From NCBI RefSeq assembly GCF_029894335.1, contig NZ_JARXZC010000006.1, forward strand, positions 1-64,000: DNA of 64,000 bases. The letters run 5' to 3'. The position numbers and the translations under genes were made by a program. Positions within the stretch are counted from its first letter, which is position 1. Each line of letters starts with the position of its first letter. The notes under the pieces are model-generated. The model saw only the letters and a program-made list of their open reading frames with translations, ran no database searches and was not told where the DNA came from. The stretch is from Kitasatospora sp. MAP5-34. GTDB taxonomy: Bacteria; Actinomycetota; Actinomycetes; Streptomycetales; Streptomycetaceae. Below, piece by piece: positions 42,313 to 51,116 of the stretch.

Positions 42313-42753
42313 ATGACTCAGACCGTCACCCTGACTTCCGGCGCTGTGGCCACCCTTCGCGACGTGGCCGACATTACCGAGCGCCAGCGTCGCCCCATCA
42401 AGCGCATTCAGTCCAAGCTGGCCGCGCTCCCTACCTTCGTCGCTGCCGTCCAGGAAGCGGAGGCCGCACAGAAGGTGTCCGGCGGTTCTCTCACCACCGA
42501 GCAGCAGCTAAGCATTGCTGCGGGCATGGGCGAGGCGTTCGACCTTCTGGAGTCGCTGAATGACTTCCTGATCGTGGCCGTTGTCCGGGGCTGGACCTAT
42601 GAATTCCCGGTAGACGTGGACCGTGTCCAGGATCTCCCGACCAAGGATGTGGACCAGCTCCGAGAGGTGTGCGCGCCGTTCCTCAAGGAACTGATGCCCA
42701 ACTTCGAGCCGACCACTGACGCCGCTTCCCCTACCGAGCCCTCCGCCGCCTAA
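42313..42753 (+). CDS. Tail assembly chaperone, upstream part (146 aa)
   Basis: The protein starts 2 bp after the tube gene and has helical segments (ITERQRRPIKRIQSKLAALPTFVAAVQEAEAA, LSIAAGMGEAFDLLESLNDFLIVAVVRGWTYEFPVD). Together with the following small frame it occupies the G/GT slot before the tape measure gene. Its end (TDAASPTEPSAA) lies in a frame that can pass to the next frame by -1 shift near 42726-42732 (TTCCCCT). Confidence 0.82.
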   Translation: MTQTVTLTSGAVATLRDVADITERQRRPIKRIQSKLAALPTFVAAVQEAEAAQKVSGGSLTTEQQLSIAAGMGEAFDLLESLNDFLIVAVVRGWTYEFPVDVDRVQDLPTKDVDQLREVCAPFLKELMPNFEPTTDAASPTEPSAA

Positions 42754-42770
42754 GCCAGCAGCTTGAGGGG

Positions 42771-42956
42771 ATGTTTGAGCACGACGCGGGAGACCTCCCG
42801 CTAGATGAGTACCGGGCGTGGCGACTCTGCACAATGCTGCACTGCCGCCCGTCTGATCTCGAAAGCGAATCCGCCGTCAAGCTCGATTGGCTTCTAGCCG
42901 TTGACGACGCCGTGGAGCGTGCGCGCCGAAACAAGGAGGCCGCGCAAAATGGCTGA
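42771..42956 (+). CDS. Tail assembly chaperone, downstream part, probably made by -1 frameshift (61 aa shown)
   Basis: The frame reads FEHDAGDLPLDEYRAWRLCTMLHCRPSDL and ends in RNKEAAQNG, typical of the second chaperone half. It is open upstream of its ATG back past 42723, overlapping the end of the preceding gene in the -1 frame. The ATG itself is touched by GAGGGG with no spacing, which is a poor ribosome site. Expression as an extension of the upstream chaperone is therefore likely. Confidence 0.7.
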   Translation: MFEHDAGDLPLDEYRAWRLCTMLHCRPSDLESESAVKLDWLLAVDDAVERARRNKEAAQNG

Positions 42957-43440
42957 CGATTGGGTCGGGGGACTGATCAAGGGTGGCGAGGCCACCAAGC
43001 TTGAACTCGACCGGATACAGCGCGACGTGGACAAGGCCACCAAGAAGGCGCTTAAGAGCGTCCAGGCGCTGACCAAGCGGTCCATTAAGGGCGGGATGCG
43101 TGGCCGCCCTCGCTGGGACCACCGTGGCGCGTCCAGTCGTACCGGCGAGGCCGTGAATCTGGACCTAAACCCCCACGTGGCCAAGAAGACCGGCGGCCCC
43201 GGCAAGTTCACCGGCAGCCTTTCCGGCTCCATTCGCGCGAGCAAGCGACCGCGCAAGAAGGGGATCGGGAATTACTCCGGCGTCGTAATGGCCGGTGGTA
43301 AGGGCGGTCCTCAGAACATCTATAAGGGCAAGGTCGAAGGCACATATCCGTACTTCAAACCGGGTGTGAAAAAGGCCGAGCCCAAGATGCCGGCCGTTTG
43401 GGAAATTGCGTGGGCTAAGGCCACAAAGACCAAGAAATAG
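42949..43440 (+). CDS. HK97 gp10-like/minor tail protein (163 aa)
   Basis: AAGGAGG precedes the ATG at 42949. The product is very basic (KATKKALKSVQALTKRSIKGGMRGRPRWDHRG, RASKRPRKKGIGNYSG) with a C-terminal beta section ending in VWEIAWAKATKTKK. The pattern is that of small HK97 gp10-type proteins in tail gene clusters. It lies between the chaperones and the tape measure, so a tail completion role is inferred. Confidence 0.6.
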   Translation: MADDWVGGLIKGGEATKLELDRIQRDVDKATKKALKSVQALTKRSIKGGMRGRPRWDHRGASSRTGEAVNLDLNPHVAKKTGGPGKFTGSLSGSIRASKRPRKKGIGNYSGVVMAGGKGGPQNIYKGKVEGTYPYFKPGVKKAEPKMPAVWEIAWAKATKTKK

Positions 43441-43453
43441 GGGGTAATGCCGC

Positions 43454-45898
43454 ATGGGTGCTCTGCCCCCGGTCTTTATCGAATTCCTCGGCAACGCAAC
43501 CGGGTTTATGGCGACCAAGGCCGGTGTCATTTCCGGCATTAAGCAGGTTGAGGCCGAAGGAGGCGGTTCGCTCTCTAAGTTCGGTGCTGTCTCGCAGGCA
43601 GCGCTGATCGGCATTGGTGCTGCGGCCGTCGGTGCGGCCGTCAAGACAACCGAGATGGCTGCCAACTTCCAGACGGCCATGACTCGCGTTCAGACTGGCG
43701 CTGGTGAGTCCGCTTCCAACATGAAGATGGTGGGGGACGGCGTACTCTCCATGGCTGGCCAAGTCGGCCAGTCCACCGAGCAGTTGACCAAGGGTCTCTA
43801 CATGGTGGAGTCCGCCGGTTATCACGGCAAGGATGCCCTGGACGTACTCAAGGTCAGCGCCATGGGTGCCAAGGTCGGCGCTGCCGAGCTAGGCACGGTC
43901 ACGGACGCCGTGACCACGGCCATGAACGCGTACGGCCTCAAGGCCAAGGACACCACGTCAGTCATGAACGCGCTGGTGGCCACCGAGGGCCAGGGCAAGA
44001 CCAACATGGAGGCCCTGGCCGGGAGCATGGCCAGCATCCTGCCCGTGGCCAGCGCGGCGCACGTGGGCCTTAATGAAGTGCTCGGCGCAATGGCCACCAT
44101 GACCAGCCAGGGCACCTCTGCCGACGTGGCAGCAACCTACCTGCGGCAGACGATTGGTCAGCTCTCCAACCCGTCGGCCAAGGCCGCTCAGGAGATGCGC
44201 GGGCTGGGCCTGAACGCTACGCAGGTGGCACAGGATCTCGGAAGCAAGGGCCTAGCAGCCACGCTGACCGAGCTTACCGACGCAATCCAGGCCAAGATGG
44301 GGCCCTCTGGCACGGTCATGATTGAGACCCTGCGGAAGGCTTCGAGCAACACCACCGAGTTTCAGAAGGCACTGGCGAACCTCAAGCCTTCCGAGCAGAC
44401 CTATATTGGCTCGCTGGCAACGATGGTCGGTGGCACCAAGTCCATGATGGGCGCGCTACAGCTCACCGGTCAGCACATGGACACCTTCAAGGACAACGTC
44501 AAAATCATTGGCGAGCACGTCAAGGAGGGTGGCAACAACGTTGAAGGCTGGTCAGCAGTCCAAGGCACCTTCAACCAGAAGCTGGCCGAAGCCAAGGGGG
44601 CCCTGGAGGCCGTAGGAATCGCTATCGGTCAGAAGATCCTGCCGTACGCCACGCGGTTCATTGGGTGGCTCTCCGAGGGTGTCACGTGGATGACCCGACA
44701 CAAGACCGCTATGGCGGTCCTGGCTGGCGCTATCGGCGGCATCCTGGTGGTGGGCCTCGCTGCGGCTGCGGCAGCTGCGTGGACCTTCACAGCGGCCCTG
44801 CTGGCCAACCCGGTGACATGGGTAGTTGTCGGCGTCATGGCGCTGGCCGCAGGTCTCGTGTATTTGCTGACCCACTGGAAGCAGGTTTGGGGCTGGATAG
44901 AGCAGCACATCCCGTTTGTGGCGAATCTCTTCCGGACCGTCTGGGCCGGTTCGCTGGCTGCCTTCCACGCGATTTTCGACGGCACGATGAAGGCCGTGCA
45001 CGTAATCGCGAAGTGGTTCGAAGACAACGTGATCAAGTGGATTCTCGACCGGGTCCGCGAGTTCATGAAGTTCTGGCACGACTACAACGGCGAGATCCAC
45101 GCGGCGTGGAAACTGATCTGGGAGCAGATCAAGATTACGGCCGAAAACATCTGGGACTGGCTTAAGGTCGGATTCCAGCTACTCGCCGACACGCTGAAAG
45201 CAATTTGGGACGCCGTGGTCGGCATCCTGAAACTGGCATGGGACGTGATCAAGGACGTAGTCACCTTCGGAATCCACTTTGTCGAAAACATCATCAAGGT
45301 GGGCCTGGACCTGATCACCGGCCATTGGGGGCGTGCCCTCGGGGATATCTGGCACCTGATCACTCAGGCATTCGGTGATATCTGGCGGTTCCTGTCTGAC
45401 CTCGGCGGGAATCTGTGGGACCTGGTGGTCAACGTCGGCTCGGACATTATCAACGGCATCGTAAACGGCATCGAAGGTGCAGCCGGAGCAATCGGCCGAT
45501 CGCTGACGCGCATTGCCAAGGGTGCCCTGGACGACGTGAAGTCCTTCCTCGGCATCAACTCACCCTCGCGCGTGTTCGCTGACGAAGTCGGCCAGTGGAT
45601 CTCTCACGGTGTCGCGTCCGGCATCGACCAGCACGCGGGAGTGGCCACCACGGCCGCCCGCAACATGGCCGGTGGCCTCTCCGGCCAGTTCGGTTCGATC
45701 GGCAGCCTTGAGCCCGCCTTCGCTGGCGGGGGAAGCACGACGTTCGGCAACGGCGCAGGCGCAGGCGGCGCAACGGTCGTCAACGTGACCGTGAACGGCT
45801 CTGTCCTCTCAGACCGGGACCTCACGGACACCATTCAGCGCGTGATGGGCCAGAACGGCGCGCGCAACCCGAACACCTACCAGCCTTACCGGCGCTAA
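43454..45898 (+). CDS. Tail tape measure protein (814 aa)
   Basis: The N-terminal part holds the TP901-type core (FQTAMTRVQTGAGESASNMKMVGDGVLSMAGQVGQSTEQLTKGLYMVESAGYHGKDALDVLKVSAMGAKVG). Hydrophobic segments lie at about 412-475 (MAVLAGAIGGILVVGLAAAAAAAW, VTWVVVGVMALAAGLVYLLTHW). Long amphipathic helices follow and a C-terminus with INSPSRVFADEVGQWISHGVASGID, common in these proteins. It sets tail length and assists DNA entry. Length predicts a fairly short flexible tail, about 120 nm by the usual 1.5 angstrom per residue rule. Confidence 0.93.
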   Translation: MGALPPVFIEFLGNATGFMATKAGVISGIKQVEAEGGGSLSKFGAVSQAALIGIGAAAVGAAVKTTEMAANFQTAMTRVQTGAGESASNMKMVGDGVLSMAGQVGQSTEQLTKGLYMVESAGYHGKDALDVLKVSAMGAKVGAAELGTVTDAVTTAMNAYGLKAKDTTSVMNALVATEGQGKTNMEALAGSMASILPVASAAHVGLNEVLGAMATMTSQGTSADVAATYLRQTIGQLSNPSAKAAQEMRGLGLNATQVAQDLGSKGLAATLTELTDAIQAKMGPSGTVMIETLRKASSNTTEFQKALANLKPSEQTYIGSLATMVGGTKSMMGALQLTGQHMDTFKDNVKIIGEHVKEGGNNVEGWSAVQGTFNQKLAEAKGALEAVGIAIGQKILPYATRFIGWLSEGVTWMTRHKTAMAVLAGAIGGILVVGLAAAAAAAWTFTAALLANPVTWVVVGVMALAAGLVYLLTHWKQVWGWIEQHIPFVANLFRTVWAGSLAAFHAIFDGTMKAVHVIAKWFEDNVIKWILDRVREFMKFWHDYNGEIHAAWKLIWEQIKITAENIWDWLKVGFQLLADTLKAIWDAVVGILKLAWDVIKDVVTFGIHFVENIIKVGLDLITGHWGRALGDIWHLITQAFGDIWRFLSDLGGNLWDLVVNVGSDIINGIVNGIEGAAGAIGRSLTRIAKGALDDVKSFLGINSPSRVFADEVGQWISHGVASGIDQHAGVATTAARNMAGGLSGQFGSIGSLEPAFAGGGSTTFGNGAGAGGATVVNVTVNGSVLSDRDLTDTIQRVMGQNGARNPNTYQPYRR

Positions 45899-45909
45899 CA
45901 GTAGGGGGA

Positions 45910-45933
45910 CCACTGCCCGAATTCGGGCGGTGG
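45910..45933. repeat. Phage palindrome 5 of 10
   Basis: CCACTGCCCGAATTCGGGCGG, one change from the consensus, 11 bp after the tape measure stop. Confidence 0.8.
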
Positions 45934-45949
45934 CCCCCTCGGAGGACCC

Positions 45950-48838
45950 ATGGCACTTAACCCCAACTGGCCCGTACTGGATTACGCATGGGGGCCCGTA
46001 TGGAACGCGAGCGGGGGCAGTGCGCCAGGCTGGGCGTACACCGCGCTGACCGGGCGCACCATGGGCAAGGTGGGCGTTGGGCGTGGCCGCCAGTACGAGA
46101 CTGACCAGGTTCAGGCTGGCACCATGTCCGCCCGCTTTGCGAACAACGATGGCCAGCTTGACCCGATGAACGCGGCAAGCCCATGGAACGGCCGAATTAA
46201 GCCCTACACGCCTCTCCGTGTCCGTGTGCAGTACCCACCGACTCAGAACATGCTGACTCAGGGGGCCGCGACCGGTGGCGACGTGGCCGCGACGCTCGGC
46301 ACGATGAACAGTCAGAATCCGTCGCTCTGGATTTCCTCGTCCACCGACAGCAATAACGGCAGTGTGGTGGCCAGTGGTTCGGCCTTCCAGGGCTCCAATG
46401 TCCTCCAGTTCAACATCCCTGCCAACACCTCGGCCTCACCGGTCTACAATGCGCGCATCTTCTATGCGCTGAACGGCTCGGTGGTTCCCGGGCAGACATA
46501 CACCTTCCAGGCGCGGGTTCGGAACGTCACGGCCTCCGCGTCGCTGACCGTGGCCCCGTTCTTCGAGTGGTACGGGTGGAATGGAGGAAGCGCCGGTAAC
46601 CTCACTGGCACCTACGTTGTAGGCTCCAATTCCACTCTGGCGGGCTCGACTTCGGCCGCATGGACTCAGGTAACCTTCACGGCTACCGCCCCGACCTCCG
46701 GCGGCGTGTACGGCATCGTTGCTGGTGTCGCCCTCACGGCCACGTCTCCCGCCTCGGCCGTGAGTCTCCAGGCGGACGCTCTCCAGCTCGAAAAGGGCTC
46801 CACTGCAACGGCCTTCACCGTCCCGGGCATCACGTACCCGCTCTACTCGGGTTTCGTGGAGCGCTGGCCGTCTAAGTGGGACTTCGGAGGGACGTACGGC
46901 GTCGTTGACCCGACGGTTGTGGACTCCTTCGCGCTTCTCTCTCAGCGCCAGCTCCGAGACCCGCTGACGCAGGAGATTTACAGCCATACGCCGAATTTCA
47001 TTTACACGCTCGGCGACCCGCAGGGGACTTCGTATTTCGCTGACGCTACCGGCAACTATGGACCGGCCAGTATCGGTGTGTCCGCCTACGGCGCAGGCTC
47101 GGTAACGGCGGGCAACAAGATTCAATCCTCCAGTGCTGGCGGGACGTTCATGTCCACCAACACCGTTGTCACGGTCGCCAATGCCAATCCGGGGACCAAC
47201 TACATTGGCGCGGCGTCGTTCGTCAGCCTTTCGGCCGGTGGCGTGAAGGGTCCGAAGGACCCTGCGGCGTGGACGCGCATTATCGCCTTCCGGTACACGG
47301 GCCCCGTCCCGTCTACCGGAAATGCGGTTCTGTGGACGGCCTTTGGCCCACAGGGTGGCGGTGGTGGATCTCGGATCGAGATCGGCATCAACAGCTCCAG
47401 CCAGCTCTACGCAACGGTCCAGGGCCCGACCGGCGCGCAGGTGTCCGGACACAACGGGCACGTGAACGTCTGTGACGGAAACTGGCACCTCGGGATCATC
47501 TCGTACTCGGGTACTACCGGGTTTGGCGTCGCATGTGACGGTGGCCTGATCGACTACTGGTCTGGCTATTCGGCATCGACCAACCCGACCGGGCTGATTT
47601 CGGACAGCGTGGGCGGGTGGGTGGACCCGAGCACGGGCAACGGCACTGCCTTTAACTACCAGGGCGACATTGCGTACGCCGCTGAGTTCTCGGGCTTCTT
47701 CTTCTCCAACGATGTGACCAATCTGTATTCCGCGTGGAAGAGCCAAGCGCAGGGAGATTCGACCGACCAGCGGTACGCGCGCATCCTGCGCTGGGCTGGC
47801 TATACCGGCGCATCCGATATTGGCACCGGCCAGACTACGAGCATGGGGCCCGCCAGCGTGGCCGGACAGGATGCCCTCTCGGCGCTGGCCAGCGTGGTGG
47901 AGACCGAGAACGGCCTTCACTACATCAACAGCGCTGGAACGATCGTGTTCCGTGGTCGTGGCACCCGCTACAACAACACAAGCCCGGTCTACACCTTCGG
48001 TGAGAACACGGGCGCGGGGGAGTGGCCGTATGACGAAGTCGAGTTGGATTTCGACTCAACCCACCTGGCCAATCAAGTCACGGTGACGCAGCCTGCCAAC
48101 TCGACTCAGGCGAATGGCCAGAACTTCACGGCCGCAGACACTACTTCGCAGAACGACTACTTCCCGCGAACCATGTCCCGCACGGTGAACAGCACGAGCG
48201 ATGCCGAGTGCCAGGATGCCGCGAACTACTTCCTCTCTCGATACAAGAACCCGCTCACGCGCGTTCAGTCAATCAAGCTGCACCCGTCGGCGAATCCGGC
48301 GCTGTGGCCTGTCTGCCTCTCGCTTGAGCTGAACATGCGCGTCCGCATCATGCGGCGGCCGTTCGGGGCCCCACCCATTCAGGTGGATTGCTTCGTTGAG
48401 CATATCCAGTGGGACCTTGACGACCAGAACGAAGCGTTCGTCACCCTCCAGTGCTCCCCGGTGGACCCGACCCCATACGGGCTATTCGGCGCATTCCGGA
48501 CGACTATCTACGGCTCGACCACGCAGCCGATAGGAACGTCCGGCTTCCCGGTCGGTCCGATGAACGGCGACAACTCGCAGGCGCTCGCTGCAATCGTCGG
48601 ACACGGTTCACAGATCACCATCGAACCGGGCACCTCCAATGCCGAAACGTTCACCGTGGACTACGTGACGGCCACCACCCCCGGTAGCTGGACTTACGGA
48701 AACATCGTGATGACCACGGCGTCCACCAAGGCCCACCCTGCCGGGGCCGTTGTCTGCGAGGCGTTGCCCTCGGGTGTGACGGACCCAACCAAGTACGACA
48801 CCAGCGACAAGTTCGACAGCGCCGCATTCTCCTACTAG
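45950..48838 (+). CDS. Large minor tail/distal tail protein with lectin-like insert (962 aa)
   Basis: The N-terminus (YAWGPVWNASGGSAPGWAYTALTGRTMGKVGVGRGRQYETDQVQAGTMSARFANNDGQLDPMN) is the usual start of actinophage distal tail proteins. A carbohydrate-binding-like beta domain lies at about 120-285, and a concanavalin-like LamG segment at about 420-580 (GGGGSRIEIGINSSSQLYATV, DGNWHLGIISYSGTTGFGVACDGGLIDYW). The C-terminal quarter resembles a baseplate hub (SIKLHPSANPALWPVCLSLELNMRVRIMRRPFG). Probably contacts host wall sugars. Confidence 0.82.
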   Translation: MALNPNWPVLDYAWGPVWNASGGSAPGWAYTALTGRTMGKVGVGRGRQYETDQVQAGTMSARFANNDGQLDPMNAASPWNGRIKPYTPLRVRVQYPPTQNMLTQGAATGGDVAATLGTMNSQNPSLWISSSTDSNNGSVVASGSAFQGSNVLQFNIPANTSASPVYNARIFYALNGSVVPGQTYTFQARVRNVTASASLTVAPFFEWYGWNGGSAGNLTGTYVVGSNSTLAGSTSAAWTQVTFTATAPTSGGVYGIVAGVALTATSPASAVSLQADALQLEKGSTATAFTVPGITYPLYSGFVERWPSKWDFGGTYGVVDPTVVDSFALLSQRQLRDPLTQEIYSHTPNFIYTLGDPQGTSYFADATGNYGPASIGVSAYGAGSVTAGNKIQSSSAGGTFMSTNTVVTVANANPGTNYIGAASFVSLSAGGVKGPKDPAAWTRIIAFRYTGPVPSTGNAVLWTAFGPQGGGGGSRIEIGINSSSQLYATVQGPTGAQVSGHNGHVNVCDGNWHLGIISYSGTTGFGVACDGGLIDYWSGYSASTNPTGLISDSVGGWVDPSTGNGTAFNYQGDIAYAAEFSGFFFSNDVTNLYSAWKSQAQGDSTDQRYARILRWAGYTGASDIGTGQTTSMGPASVAGQDALSALASVVETENGLHYINSAGTIVFRGRGTRYNNTSPVYTFGENTGAGEWPYDEVELDFDSTHLANQVTVTQPANSTQANGQNFTAADTTSQNDYFPRTMSRTVNSTSDAECQDAANYFLSRYKNPLTRVQSIKLHPSANPALWPVCLSLELNMRVRIMRRPFGAPPIQVDCFVEHIQWDLDDQNEAFVTLQCSPVDPTPYGLFGAFRTTIYGSTTQPIGTSGFPVGPMNGDNSQALAAIVGHGSQITIEPGTSNAETFTVDYVTATTPGSWTYGNIVMTTASTKAHPAGAVVCEALPSGVTDPTKYDTSDKFDSAAFSY

Positions 48839-48845
48839 CCGGAGT

Positions 48846-48867
48846 CACCGCCCGAATTCGGGCGGTG
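48846..48867. repeat. Phage palindrome 6 of 10
   Basis: Core ACCGCCCGAATTCGGGCGGT, 8 bp after the large tail protein gene. Confidence 0.8.
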
Positions 48868-48895
48868 GCCCTGTGCTGGCCACATGTGAGGACTC

Positions 48896-49435
48896 ATGAC
48901 CAATCTTCCCGTGCCCAATCCGGCGCAAGCCTCCCCGGGCAACTTCATCACTGGCGCGCTGTGGAACGCCAACGTCTACAACGGCCTTACCTTCCTGCTC
49001 AACCCGCCGGTGTTCGTCGGCACGCAGGCAACCGCGCAGTCCATCGCGAACACATCGTGGTGGACTATTTCTTTGGACTCGACCATCGTTGACACGTACG
49101 GCGGCCACAGCAACACAGTTAACAACTCCCGGTATACCGTGCAGGTTGCTGGCTGGTACACCATCGCTGGTGGCTTCGCGATGGTGCCGGTAAACGGAAG
49201 TCTGCGCGCCGTGGGTGTGTGGATTAACGGCAGCCAGGCTTTGGCGGGCACGGGCTACGCATTTGGCTGTGATGGCAACTTCGAAGGCTGGGCGGCTCTC
49301 CCGACGCGGGACTACTACCTCAACGTAGGTGACTACGTTCAGCTCGTGGGCTGGCAGGGGACCGGCGCGGCACAAAACACGTCCATGAACAGCGGCATCC
49401 GAAGCGTCCTCTATGTGCGCTTCTCACACGCGTAA
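48896..49435 (+). CDS. Tail tip/fibre beta-sandwich protein, C1q/TNF-like (179 aa)
   Basis: After a short N-terminal anchor (PVPNPAQASPGNFITGALWNANVYNGLTFLLNPPVF), the rest forms a jelly-roll pattern: SWWTISLDSTIVDTYGGHS, RYTVQVAGWYTIAGGFAMV, LRAVGVWINGSQALAG, YYLNVGDYVQLVGWQG and SGIRSVLYVRF. This is the trimeric C1q-like fold often at actinophage tail tips for receptor binding. The role is inferred. Confidence 0.72.
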   Translation: MTNLPVPNPAQASPGNFITGALWNANVYNGLTFLLNPPVFVGTQATAQSIANTSWWTISLDSTIVDTYGGHSNTVNNSRYTVQVAGWYTIAGGFAMVPVNGSLRAVGVWINGSQALAGTGYAFGCDGNFEGWAALPTRDYYLNVGDYVQLVGWQGTGAAQNTSMNSGIRSVLYVRFSHA

Positions 49436-49449
49436 CGGAAGGAACTTCC

Positions 49450-50346
49450 TTGTCTCTCTTTGGTGTAGACGTTTCCAGCTACCAGCCGTCCGACTTTGAC
49501 GTGTCGGGGCTCTCCTTCGCCTTTGTCAAGGCCACCGAGGGTACCGGCTACGTGAATCCCAAGTACTCGGCACAGCTTGCCACCGCGCGCAACGCTGGCC
49601 TGGTGGTCGGCCACTACCACTTCGCGCACCCGGGCAACGCCGACGCTCAGGTGCAGCACTTCCTCAATCGCGTAGACGTGCGCCAGGGGGAGATTCTGGC
49701 GTACGACTGGGAGGCCAGCGGCGTGAGCCAGGCCGACCGGGACGCATTCATGAAGTCCGTCAAGGCGCTCCGCCCGGACCTCAAGGTTGTTCTCTACTGC
49801 AACCGCGACTTCTGGCGGAACGTGGACACCGAGAGCTACGCGGGGGATGGTCTGTGGATCGCTGACCCGAACGCCCCCGCCGGTCGGCCGAACATCAGCT
49901 TCCCGTGGGTCTTCCATCAGTACAGTTGGACCGGCGGCATTGACCGCAACGTGGCCCGCTTCGGCTCCATCGGTGAGCTTCGCGCGTGGGCTGGCGAGAT
50001 CGCTCCGGCCCCCGCTCCGGCCCCCGCTCCGGCCCCCGCTCCCGCTCCGGCCCGCCCGCAGGTTTCCCTCAATCATGTGGTTGAGGCCGCCCGCACCGAC
50101 CCTGGCGCAGCGCAGGGCTACCAGTCCCACCCGGACGATGTGCGGCCGGTTGAGGCCGCCCTTGTCGCGGAAGGACTGCTTGCGGCGCAGTACGGCTATG
50201 ACGGTTCGTTCGGCTCCACCAGCGTGGCCGCGTACGCCGAGTGGCAGCGTCGCTGTGGCTACACTGGAGCGTCGGCCAACGGCATCCCTGGTCATGCCTC
50301 GCTCGCACTGCTCGGCCAGCGCCACGGTTTTGAGGTGGTGGCCTAA
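49450..50346 (+). CDS. GH25 endolysin (muramidase) with peptidoglycan-binding domain (298 aa)
   Basis: The GH25 lysozyme barrel begins FGVDVSSYQ (Asp6) and has FVKATEGTGYVNPKY and AYDWEASG with Asp86 and Glu88. A proline-alanine linker (about 182-202) joins a PG_binding_1 domain (PDDVRPVEAALVAEGLLAAQYGYDGSFGSTSVAAYAEWQRRCGYTGASANGIPG). It cuts the glycan backbone at lysis. Translation starts at TTG 49450 after GGAAGGAA. The stop overlaps the next ATG. Confidence 0.92.
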   Translation: MSLFGVDVSSYQPSDFDVSGLSFAFVKATEGTGYVNPKYSAQLATARNAGLVVGHYHFAHPGNADAQVQHFLNRVDVRQGEILAYDWEASGVSQADRDAFMKSVKALRPDLKVVLYCNRDFWRNVDTESYAGDGLWIADPNAPAGRPNISFPWVFHQYSWTGGIDRNVARFGSIGELRAWAGEIAPAPAPAPAPAPAPAPARPQVSLNHVVEAARTDPGAAQGYQSHPDDVRPVEAALVAEGLLAAQYGYDGSFGSTSVAAYAEWQRRCGYTGASANGIPGHASLALLGQRHGFEVVA

Positions 50347-50588
50347 TGTCCGAGGCACAGAACGAAATTGGAGTGGTCACCATCACCGCCAAGGAAATCT
50401 ACGAGGTGGTTGTAGGCGTCCGCGATGACGTGCGCTCGCTGGCGCAGGATCAGAAGACCGTGGCGGGCACGCTGGCCGACCATGAGTCCCGCCTGCGTGG
50501 CGTGGAGCGCTGGAAGTACGGCGTCCCAGTGGCCACCCTTTCGGGGGTAGTCGCCACCGTGGCCGCCGTGGCCAGCTACATCAAGTAA
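50346..50588 (+). CDS. Lysis-associated membrane protein, holin-like (80 aa)
   Basis: The N-terminal 50 residues form an amphipathic coiled coil (YEVVVGVRDDVRSLAQDQKTVAGTLADHESRLRGVERW). A single C-terminal membrane segment (VPVATLSGVVATVAAVASYI) follows. This layout is common in actinophage lysis cassettes next to endolysin genes. ATG overlaps the endolysin stop (TAATG), indicating coupled translation. Confidence 0.7.
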   Translation: MSEAQNEIGVVTITAKEIYEVVVGVRDDVRSLAQDQKTVAGTLADHESRLRGVERWKYGVPVATLSGVVATVAAVASYIK

Positions 50589-50592
50589 GGAA

Positions 50593-50611
50593 GGAATTCC
50601 TCCCACCCCTT
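50593..50611 (+). promoter_or_regulatory. 19-bp phage box, copy 2 of 6
   Basis: GGAATTCCTCCCACCCCTT, followed 5 bases later by the GTG of a 50-aa gene. It is the closest of all six boxes to a start codon. Confidence 0.75.
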
Positions 50612-50616
50612 TGATA

Positions 50617-50769
50617 GTGAAATGGTGGGTCACTGAGTGGCCACAGATCTACCCGAACCTAATTGCGCAGGTTATGTGGTCCGGCCCAATTTGGGCCTGG
50701 CACCACTGGCACCTTAAGCGCCTCATCGTGCGCGAGTTCCGCGCACTCACCGAAAGGGAGCCCGAGTGA
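50617..50769 (+). CDS. Trp-rich small phage protein in the lysis cassette (50 aa)
   Basis: From the GTG at 50617 the frame reads KWWVTEWPQIYPNLIAQVMW and continues SGPIWAWHHWHLKRLIVREF, ending EREPE. It has eight Trp residues and a hydrophobic middle that could associate with a membrane. No normal ribosome site is present between the 19-bp box and the GTG. The stop overlaps the next GTG. It is too short for common gene-calling thresholds, but the tight fit between neighbours supports it. Confidence 0.6.
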   Translation: MKWWVTEWPQIYPNLIAQVMWSGPIWAWHHWHLKRLIVREFRALTEREPE

Positions 50770-51113
50770 GCTTCGGTCCAATTTCCGGCAAGGTGACCGC
50801 CGCCACGGTGGCCGCCGCTGGTACCACGATGGTGTGCAACATCCTCGGTCCGTACGTCTTTCACGGCCAGGTCCCGAACGACATTCAGGGTCTGATCGAC
50901 TCGACCATTGCGGCTGCCGTTACCTTCGGTGCTGGCTACCTGGCCCGCCACGTCGTCCCCACGGTCGAGCATGAGGCCGAGAAGATCGTCAGCGCCTCTG
51001 CCGTCAAGGCCGTGGCTTCCGAGGTCACCAAGCTGGCGAACATCCCGGCTGCCACGGTCGGCGTCCCTTCGTCCGCCGTGGCTCAGGCTCCCATCCCGCC
51101 GGTTGGCGGCTAG
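50766..51113 (+). CDS. Holin-like membrane protein (115 aa)
   Basis: Two hydrophobic segments (TAATVAAAGTTMVCNILGPYVF and IDSTIAAAVTFGAGYLARHVV) are followed by a charged then Ala/Val/Pro-rich tail. Two membrane segments, the size and location after the endolysin fit a class II holin. The GTG at 50766 overlaps the preceding stop, and GAAAGGGAG lies upstream. Confidence 0.75.
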   Translation: MSFGPISGKVTAATVAAAGTTMVCNILGPYVFHGQVPNDIQGLIDSTIAAAVTFGAGYLARHVVPTVEHEAEKIVSASAVKAVASEVTKLANIPAATVGVPSSAVAQAPIPPVGG

Positions 51114-51116
51114 CCG

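Noticed and set aside
49990..50055. Short CCGGCCCCCGCT-type tandem repeats
   Set aside because: These encode the Pro-Ala linker of the GH25 endolysin and need no other explanation.
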